64,000 bases of DNA from Loripinus fragilis. Its lineage: Eukaryota; Mollusca; Bivalvia; Lucinida; Lucinidae. The stretch covers positions 3,304,201-3,368,200 of the forward strand of contig OZ026531.1 in NCBI GenBank assembly GCA_964019695.1, read 5' to 3'. The translations under genes were made by a program, and so were the position numbers. The notes below the pieces were generated by a model. That model worked only from the letters and a program-made list of their open reading frames with translations. It had not been told where the DNA came from and did no database searches. Shown in pieces: positions 56,100-64,000 of the stretch; the first letter of the stretch is position 1; each line of letters starts with the position of its first letter.

Positions 56100-57050
56100 T
56101 TGGGGTTGTAGAGAGAAGAAATGATAATAATATCACTAATAGCGAGCAAACATCGGCCCGCCAGCGGAACCACATTTGATGGCCCATCATTGAATGCTAG
56201 TTTAGTAACTGTGTGTGTTTTCTGGGGACCCAGCCTAGTATTGCTTAGAAACCCTACAGCTTTATGATTTTACAGGAGGTGGGGGTACAGACCCCCTGTA
56301 CCACTTCTGGATCCGGGCATAGAGTTTCACTCTGTAAATATTTAGCCTGTTCTTTTAATCGTTTCTTCTCTTCGCCTTTCACAGCTGCTGGTATTCAATT
56401 GAAAAGCAGAAACAATAGTAAAAAATCTATATAAAAAAGCGACATCTGTGCCAAACAATGGCGGCCCGCTGAAGCGAAAAAGAAATTCATTGCTCGCAAA
56501 CACAAATAAGGCAATTACGAGCCTGCTCGGCCGCCCGTCTGATCGGCGCTTTTGGTTGTGCTTGAAAATAAACTTAGTACATGCATTTGCAAAGTTTCAA
56601 TGTCTGAAGCAGGTTGGCTTTGTGTCCTTTCGCGAGAAAACGTATTTTGTTGCATTTATGTTGCGTATACCAACATTAGTGTAGCTCCCATTACGTAGTT
56701 ACGCACGTGCATAATAAAAATAGAGCCGTTCAAGGGAGGTCACCTAATGTGGTAAACGTGATTTTCCATGACATAAGGAACTGGTCTTAAAGGAAATAAT
56801 TCGAATCCTTTTTTTAAGAGAAGTTCCCATTATGAAAAGGGACACAATTGAAGAGTATCACCGCTTGAACCAGTAGTCTCCCTTTTATGTGCGTAACAAC
56901 GACATCGACCAGCCTGCACAGCCGCGTATGATAAGATCCTCGTCACGATAAAATCTAATTTTTATTGCATACGGACAAGAAATGTGTAAACCAGCCTGTG
57001 CAGCAACGCAGTCTGATCAGCGTATTTTTTATTCGTTTACTTGAAAGTAT
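56100..57050. other. Repeat fragments, no gene
   Basis: 56140-56190 is an inverted match to 24190-24250. 56270-56320 carries the GGATCCAGAAG-type end inverted (GTACCACTTCTGGATCCGGG). 56690-56800 is a repeat shared with 63405-63510. The rest is unrecognised. Confidence 0.45.
56690..56800 (+). repeat. Dispersed repeat (TTACGCACGTGC), copy 1
   Basis: GTAGCTCCCATTACGTAGTTACGCACGTG, AATAAAAATAG and TCAAGGGAGGTCACCTAATG match 63405-63510 in order, extending to CATAAGGAACTG. Confidence 0.7.
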
Positions 57051-57059
57051 GATACATAT

Positions 57060-57297
57060 GAGCCGTTACGTGAGATTTCCAACAATGTGGTATGTGCGAC
57101 CAGCAAAGGCCTCAGATCAGCCTGCGCATACACGCAGACTGATCAGAGCCTTTGCTAGTCGCTTGAGTATTCTATGAATGTTCAGCTACTGACTGAACAC
57201 CATTTGGAGTTTCTAAGCTTAAAAGGAGGCTGCAGAGGCTCGTCTGAGTCTACACATGTCAAAATGCCACATTGTTGGAAATCACACGTCGGGGCTC
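57060..57297. mobile_element. GAGCC-type MITE, copy 5
   Basis: GAGCCGTTACGTGAGATTTC to GGAAATCACACGTCGGGGCTC, flanked by ATAT on both sides. Same interior as copy 1. Confidence 0.8.
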
Positions 57298-57552
57298 ATA
57301 TATATTTTAATTCACTATTCAATATTCTTCATGTCAAATCTCTGTTGCAGGTCTGAATTAGGCCACGTCATGAGAAAAAGCCTGACGTTGGTTACATGTT
57401 GGTTATTCTAATTTCTAGCTTCGCTGGCCTGATGAGCAGGCTGGTTTGAGCTTGACATAATCGCAAGTACCGTTTTTCGCGCCCCTGGGAAATCAAGTCA
57501 CCCCCTGTGCAGGCTAAAGAAACCTTCGGTAGTTCCTTAAGACTTTTAAACT

Positions 57553-57832
57553 TGACTGCAGATCCAGGAATCGTGAGTTCGATCCCGGTCCCGTTCCCAT
57601 ACTTTCGTTTAGATTGATTATGAAATAATTTATACGGTCATTTTCCTCTCATTTTCCTCCCTTCCGCTGACTCATTCAAGAAGCACTGTTGTTAGGTTAC
57701 ATGCGCGAAGTACTGGTTAACCGCTTGTTCAGGCTTGCATAGGAAAAAGTGTGGTTAGGTGGACTGGCCGTTCCGCCTGGACCATAGCTGTTGCCCGGGA
57801 CGTAAAGCAACAAAACAACAAAACAAAATCAA
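57553..57832 (+). mobile_element. tRNA-derived SINE, 5'-shortened
   Basis: From TGCAGATCCAGG and the B box GAGTTCGATCCCGG through GAAGTACTGGTTAACCGCTTG and ACGTAAAGCAACAAAACAAC. Aligns with the minus-strand SINE at 34901-35222 without its A-box half. Confidence 0.8.
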
Positions 57833-58063
57833 CATGTAGAGAAATATCCAACCTTTCGAAAATTTTCCCACAATTAAATTTAACCTTGCCAAAAAACATG
57901 TCAAGGCTCATTATTTGAGTAAACGTGAAAATCCCATATCCCTAATGCCACAACCAAATACTGAAGGTCATTTGCCTTTTGGTTCTGGAGAAGATTATTT
58001 TAAAGGGGTTTTACTATATATGGGCATAGCGTCCATTTTGTCCAACTGACCTAAAACAAAATT

Positions 58064-58299
58064 GAGCCAATGCATGAGATTTCCAACAATGTGGTATGTG
58101 CGACCAGCAAAGCCTCAGATCCGCCTGCGCATACGCGCAGTCTGATCAGAGCCTTTGCTAGTCGCTTGAGTTTTCTATGAATGTTAAGCTACTGACTAAA
58201 CACCATTTGGAGTTTCTAAGCTTAACAGGAGGCTGCAGAGGCTCGTCCGAGTCTACACTTGTCAAAATGCCACATTGTTGGAAATCTCATGCACTGGCT
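58064..58299. mobile_element. GAGCC-type MITE, copy 6
   Basis: GAGCCAATGCATGAGATTTC and GAAATCTCATGCACTGGCT ends. The interior is collinear with copies 1 and 5. Confidence 0.85.
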
Positions 58300-60350
58300 T
58301 AAATGTCATTATTATATTGTTTTAGCTAATGGATTCTCCATATGAAATTTGAGTACCATCAGACCCCTATTTTTTAGCACGTCGGGGTTTTCCGCCGTGT
58401 GCGTGCTTACTTTGATGGTTTTCAAAATGCTACTGTTTCTTTCATAATTCACCATCGCATCAGCGATGGTGATATACGTTAGTAAACTTCCATTGGGCGC
58501 GTGTTCGATTCGGGCCTGTTCCATTAGCAAGTTGCGGAAATGGATCAGGTGATAACTCCCCAGCAGCAGTGTCTTTTACTGTTCATTCTCAAACTCCCCG
58601 TCAACAAAGCTACTTCCAAAATTCCACCATTGTGTGAGCGATGCTGATATGCTTTGGATACCTGATTGCTTCTAAAAGCCAAAAGGCCTATTAGAGACCT
58701 TACCACTGAGCTAGGATCCCGATCAAACATGGACCCTTCGGATATTCTAGACTAAGTGTGATGAAATAACTAGATGTAGATGGGTCAGTTTCAATATGCC
58801 CCCTAGGCATTATGTGCATTGACTTCGGTTGAGGAATACGGTTGAATGACCAAATACAATCTGCAGGGGAGGGGTTATCTCTATCATTATTCAGTGTGTT
58901 CATGAGCAGAGTCTTACTGTAATATGCATATTTCCTGTCCAATGGATCAGGTGGTATAAAACATCATCATTCATATGCAAAATACAATGATAAACCCATG
59001 CCTGTATTACTGTATGTCTACTTTGGTAAATTTAAGTTGCTAAATAGTTTAAGGGTTGGTTGATGCTGCTAACAGGTACTTTGGCAAACAGTGAAGACCC
59101 AAAAGTGGTATTTCATCAGTGTCTGCACTGTTTATTAAGATATTTAACAATATTCAGGTAAAAATTCATCGTTTTCAATAAATTTTGCTTGTCAAAACAA
59201 CTTAGAGTACAAAATGGACTATTCTATACTTATTGTATGACTGTGTATAGGATAATCTACTAGAATGAAGGGGGTTAAAGACTTTGATAAGTCGTTTAAG
59301 TACACCTTTCTGTAACTTCGAAAAACCTCCCTCATTGAGACCCTGATCTTCCTCATCTGAACATCAAATCTCCCTCATGGCCATCAATAGGTTATCACAT
59401 GTATGGATCTCCTATCTACAAATCGTTAACTAAAACAACAACAACAAAAAAACACTCAGAGCTTGAAGCACATGAAACACTGAAAAGAGTGGCTTCAGCA
59501 AATGCATTATAAAAGCACTGTAAAAGTTATTCTTTAATAACTGTAGAGCGCCATGCGATGGTTCTAAGCTTTTTTAAAAGCTAACCTTGTAGTTATTAAA
59601 AGTGATATTTGTTGTTCATTATGTAATGACCAAAATCGGTGCTGATGTTTAAATTGATTGCATAATAGTTAATAAATATGGCGCACTTTTGTGAAACAAT
59701 TAGAATGCGAATTTTAGAATGTGTCCTTTTTTTACGAACGGTAACATTTTTAGTTTAGTTGTGTCGAACCCAATTCGGCCAAACCAACGACAATAGCCGA
59801 ATGGGTCCGGATCGAATCTACGGAAAATGAGGGGACCAATGTCCGGTAAAATTTATTTGCATCAAAATGTTATTTAACAATCAAATACTACAATAAAAAT
59901 TGGATCACTTGCTTATTATAGGGTCTTCTTAAAACACATTTAAGTTTTTTTAAGACTAACGTTTCGTTTAAACTTTAAACACAAGTACCGCCAATGTCAA
60001 GCATTTTAGACGCAGGGCTAGTTTTCGAGGTATTGACGATATCAAGCAAATTTAGACTCAACAGGAACATCTTTGATCAGGATCTTTTTTTCCCCTTATT
60101 TTCGTTTCGTTCAGGTTTTGAAATAAATTAAACCACCGAAATTATTTGACAAATCCAACCATGGACCAGCTCCTGACCAGCCCTGGACTAAAATTGCCAT
60201 GGTTAACGATAACAAGGAACTTTTTATGGCTACGATGACTTTAAAAAGCCACTTTTTTATCTTATGTCATCTGATTGGATGTCTGAAAAGGTGTAAATGA
60301 ATTGAACTTCTAATTTAAGATGAAATTTGCCTGGGATTAAACCACATCGA
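58300..60350. other. No gene recognised
   Basis: Two tRNA-like boxes occur out of context (see rejected items). Small palindromes such as AGTTATTCTTTAATAACT (59526) and AAGCTTTTTTAAAAGCT (59567) are present. None of the short frames shows a known motif. Confidence 0.4.
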
Positions 60351-60984
60351 AATCTCCATTTATTTATGGTCACATGACCAAGGTGGCCACCACGCTCATA
60401 CAAGGTATAATCCCTTTAAAATCATCTCTGAAATCAAAGGTCAATGGGTTTGGAAAATGGTATGCAGCCTTTGGCATGCGGGCTCTACCGATTTCTCACA
60501 AATGATGATTTTGGGTTGGCCTAGACCTACTTTACAATAGCCACCATGCCCGTATATGGTAAAACACTTAATTTATTTTTTGGAACCTAAGTGCCAATGA
60601 CCTTGGGGATTGGTTTGTAGCATTAGGTTGTTGGGTCTGTATATCTCATATGAATATTTGACCTTGAAAATATGTTGAAAAATGATCTTACATTGACCAT
60701 GACCTGATCAGACATAGTTGAAGAGATCTTGTGACTCAATATCAGACCAAGGTAAGCACTTCAGGTCGTCTAGTTTTTCTTTCTCTTCTGTTGCCTTTTA
60801 AACCATATGGGTGACATCACATAGATATTTTGGTGTGTGCACCAATTTTGCATTATCTGCTAGTTCTCAGCTGAAAATAATCAATACTTGAAAATTCAGA
60901 TAACCAGAACCCCCTTTCAAAATCTTTATTTTTAAAAATCAACTAGACTTCAGTCGATTGTACATCATCGCAAATGCCCGCTTT

Positions 60985-61860
60985 TAATCTAACCAAAGAA
61001 TCTGCGAAGTTTGAAGTTGCTACGTCAAACAGTTTAGGAGGAGGTGCATTTACAAGAAAGCACATTATTTCACTTTTGACCTTGACCTTAGGTCAAGAAC
61101 AAAAACGAAACGTTGCCCAGTATCCTCTACATCATATGACATATGCACCTGCAAAGTTTGAAGTTTGTCCAACGGTTTAGTAGGTAATGCATTTACAAGA
61201 AATATCACATGAAGCATTGCCCACTACATCATGTGACATATGTACCTGTACAGTTTGAAGTTGCTACGGCCAATGGTTAAGAAGATTCATTACCTAGAAA
61301 ATACATTATTTGCCCTTGAACCCAAGGTCAAGGGGGTAAAGGTCACACGAAATGTTGCCCAGTACCCTCGACATCATGTGGCCTATGCACCAGCAAAGTT
61401 TTATATTGCTACATCCCACGGTTAAGGATAAGATACATTTACAAGAAAATACATATTTGACCTTGACCTTCGTTGAAGGTCACACGAAATGTTGCCCAGT
61501 ACCCTCTACATCATGTGACCTATGCAACTAGAGAGTTTGAAGTTTCTACGTCAAAAGGTTTAGGGGGAGATGCATTTACAAGAAAATGCAATGCTTGACC
61601 GTTGACCTTGGGGTCAAGGTCTCACGAAAGGTTGCCCAGTACCATCTACAGCATGTGACCTATTCAGCTACAAAGTTTGAAGTTGCTACGTCTAACAATT
61701 TAGGAGAAGATGCATTGAAAAGAAAATACATTATTTGACCTTTGATCTTGACACGAAATGTTGCCCAGTACCCTCTACATTATGTGACCTATTCAGCTAC
61801 AAAGTATGAAGTTGCTACCTCTAATGGTTTAGGAGAATATAAGTTTACAAGAAACATGAC
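60985..61860 (+). repeat. Tandem repeat, ~105-150-bp unit, about seven copies
   Basis: AAGTTTGAAGTTGCTACG-like words occur at about 61003, 61143, 61247, 61395, 61529, 61672 and 61799. They alternate with TTTACAAGAAAATACATTAT, GACCTTGACCTTNGGTCAAG and CGAAATGTTGCCCAGTACCC. The direction is constant and unit lengths vary by indel. Flanking segments (60500-60545 and 62505-62560, CACAAATGATGATTNTGGGTTG) are also related. Confidence 0.85.
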
Positions 61861-62044
61861 GGACGGACTCACTTATAATTGGATTCTTACAGTGTTGTTA
61901 AAAGTAGCCAAGAAAGCGTAAGTACCCGACAAATCCCACATAATTTTTAACGGAATAAACCTCATTTTGAGTAAATTAGCTCCCTTAATATGCAAATGAG
62001 GTTTACTCCGTAAATGTTTTCAAAAACTGTAAATTTGAAGAAAC

Positions 62045-62180
62045 TATTGGGGTGGGTTGGCCTGGGAGAGGCTTGAAGAAGAGAAATTTCGGAAACTTAA
62101 AGTACTCAACAAGGTAGGGTGGGGGTTAGGGGGAGGCTTGGGAAAGAGAAATTTCGAAATTTTAAAGTACCCAACAAGGG
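62045..62180 (+). repeat. Two ~68-bp tandem units
   Basis: GGAGAGGCTTGAAGAAGAGAAATTTCGGAAACTTAAAGTAC-type sequence is repeated once, ending each time in CAACAAGG. Confidence 0.8.
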
Positions 62181-63404
62181 TCCATTCATGAGTACGGACA
62201 GACGACCCGAACCAGCTTTGGTACGAAATAATTTACCCTTTTTTCTAAAGAAGAAAGCAGGTATAATAATTGGAAAGGAGTCTGCTAACCTGCTTTTTAT
62301 ACATCGACCATTTTTATGCTGGAAAACAAATGATAATACGATAATGGTCGAAAACAATCACTGAAACGGTGTAAAAGAAAAGCAGGTGAAATTAGGTTTC
62401 TACAAAGCGAATCATTTTTGAAGCAAGTTCGTATGTGTATTTGGCAGTCCAAATGAATGACCTTGGCACTTTTCGTGTATTGTTGGGTATGCGGGTCCTA
62501 TCAATTTTGCACAAATGATGATTCTGGGTTGACCTTGACCTACTTTAGGGCATGTCAAGTTTGATTCCTAATGCATTCTGTCTCTATTGAATCCAGCTAG
62601 AGAGGAATAATTTAAAGTGTTTAACCTTATATGGGTGTGGTGGCAATCTTGGTCAAGTGACCATGAACATTCGCAAATACGACCATTTCCTTTAAGTTAA
62701 ATTTAGAAGTTTCCATATGAAATTTGATACTATCAGCTCAGTGGCCTCTGAGATAAAATATGTCCAGATATTTATCACAGGTATCATACCGTTTTCTGAC
62801 TGCGGAGAATTTGCGGCTAGTCTTGTCTCGGGGGTCGTTTCTTTTATGATGGAGGGGAGGGTTGGTTCCGTAAAAGGGTAAAAAATATATTTTTATTATC
62901 TATATCCAACTCAAATCTATTGTATTAACACAACCAAACACTTGTCCATGTGCTTAGAATATCGCAAACCTTGCAAACTCTACTGTTGGACCACAAATTA
63001 TGGTTTAAAACGGTGGAAATTATTTTGAAAGGCAAAAAATGCTTTCAGTCGATCGAACTGAGAAAATCCTAAAATAACATTTCATTTAACATTAATATCT
63101 TAAAAGCCAGGTTATCAATAGCAATTTTGCAAAAAATAATATAGTAATTGCTCTTAGCATTTATTAGATAATGCCATATAAACATGGTGCCTATGCTAAA
63201 AAATGTTGATCTTATCCGCGGACGTAGGTGTACCTGTCCGCTGGGCACACCAAGATTTTGCTAGTCTAACCGAGGTGATTACTTACGGAAAATGCTAATA
63301 CTGAAACGCGGATGATACTGTGTTGAACCCTAGTACTTTCCTAGAAGTTGTAACAGATAAATTGCTTAAAATGCAATATTTTGAATCAACATCATTGGCG
63401 TAGC
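62181..63404. other. No gene recognised
   Basis: The region contains one GGTCAAGTGACC / ACCTTGACCTACTTTA repeat remnant (62515-62660), related inverted to 60365-60410. Opposite-strand frames at 62106-62364 overlap fully and look like chance frames. Confidence 0.4.
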
Positions 63405-63510
63405 TACCATTACGCAGTTACGCACGTGCGTAATAAAAATAGTAACATTCAAGGGAGGTCACCTGATGTGGTAATAGTAATTTTTCATACTATAAGGAAC
63501 TGCTCATAAA
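63405..63510 (+). repeat. Dispersed repeat (TTACGCACGTGC), copy 2
   Basis: Collinear with 56690-56800. It leads directly into the inverted-repeat element below, which suggests that both are parts of one family. Confidence 0.7.
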
Positions 63511-63527
63511 GGAAAGAATTTGCTCCC

Positions 63528-63815
63528 TCTGGGATTGATCCTTTTATTTAATCAAGCAAACCTCAGTCTAAATTCAGCAAATATATGATACCTACATGGA
63601 CATACGCTTTTCAGTATATCATTGCATACTCGCATTTGATGTGCGTAACTTTTCCAGCGTTCTGGCTACGCTATTGAACATGTTTTATCTAAAATAAGTA
63701 TGCAATGATAATTATACGGAAAAGTTAAGTCCATATAGGTATCATAATGATGATATTTGCTGAATTTACACTGAAATTTACTTGAATTAAATAAAAGAAT
63801 CAAATCAAAATAAAA
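63528..63815. mobile_element. Inverted-repeat element, ~290 bp
   Basis: The left arm (GGGATTGATCCTTTTATTTAATCAAG, TTCAGCAAATATATGATACC, GGACATACGCTTTTC) and right arm (GAAAAGTTAAGTCC, GGTATCATAATGATG, TTTGCTGAA, TTAAATAAAAGAATC) are inverted copies with indels. The centre carries ATCATTGCATACT / AGTATGCAATGAT. Non-coding. Confidence 0.7.
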
Positions 63816-64000
63816 TATTTTGTCAGTATCCCGATCTTTCTCCTAAATGTTTGAAAATATGGCCAAACAATATATTTGTGCTTGTTGTTGCTCCATGTTG
63901 GAGAAGAAAGTCAAACTTTTAGGTTCGCAACACTATAATTTGATTTCTATGATCAATTTAATACAAATGGAGTTCCCATCACGCATCCCTTATGTTGGTC

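Noticed and set aside
58495..58520. B-box-like word GTGTTCGATTCGGGCC as part of a tRNA or SINE
   Set aside because: No A box upstream at a suitable distance and no match to the SINE at 34901 or 57553.
58660..58725. tRNA gene on the minus strand (TAGCTCAGTGGTAAG resembles an A box)
   Set aside because: No B box at the right distance, no acceptor stem pairing and no T-run terminator.
40591..64000. Further exons of the P4HA-like gene
   Set aside because: I looked for the peptide-binding and catalytic signatures (an HxD and a distal His/Lys region) and found none. The gene may continue beyond the window.

Overview
This is animal nuclear DNA, most likely from a bivalve mollusc. It is AT-rich and nearly gene-empty, has an intron-split gene, and is crowded with decayed transposable elements. 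Several repeat families in it are ones I associate with bivalve genomes: repeats opening AACAAGAGGGNC...CGCTCACCT, a palindromic element ending ATTGACTTCAAT, a tRNA-derived SINE ending in an AACAAA tail, and reverse transcriptase remnants with a TNCAP motif. The species cannot be named from the sequence alone.

Host gene. One genuine host gene is supported: the 5' part of a prolyl 4-hydroxylase alpha subunit (P4HA) gene on the + strand. Exon 1 (7280-7482) carries a signal peptide and the start of the N-terminal dimerisation domain. Exon 2 (37468-37631) carries the conserved block NPINAFHFVSRMNTDW. The splice phases match. Intron 1 is about 30 kb, and any later exons lie beyond the window or were not recognised. 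Directly upstream of exon 2 is an array of twelve ~105-bp copies of its own 3' splice site plus the first ~50 coding bases (36150-37467). It contains a five-unit higher-order repeat of 524 bp. This is the most unusual structure here.

Layout. 1-7.2 kb: repeats, including a 5'-truncated Penelope-like retroelement (PLE) split by a TIR element made of ~190-bp tandem units. 7.3-7.5 kb: P4HA exon 1. 7.5-36 kb: intron 1, holding a long inverted repeat, a TIR element of about 3.3 kb, a ~4.9-kb palindromic element plus a half copy (12.9-21.5 kb), minisatellites, PLE copies in both orientations (25-30 kb), a tandem duplication with filled and empty MITE sites (30.4-31.7 kb), a mariner-type MITE carrying five X-box-like motifs (32.7-33.7 kb) and a SINE (34.9 kb). 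36.1-37.6 kb: splice-site array and exon 2. 38-40 kb: duplicated MITEs. 40.2-45.1 kb: a large minus-strand pseudogene of an invertebrate multicopy protein family (motifs WLDGSGW, DTDVVV, HALTGC, Cys-rich tail) lying between inverted repeats, which suggests a decayed DNA transposon. 45-64 kb: more MITEs, two LINE fragments, mutually nested PLE tails, a 168-bp minisatellite, a ~140-bp minisatellite and long stretches in which I recognise nothing.

No rRNA gene, intact tRNA gene, CRISPR array or intact transposase was seen. Apart from P4HA and the degraded transposon proteins, the short open frames look like chance frames in repeats.
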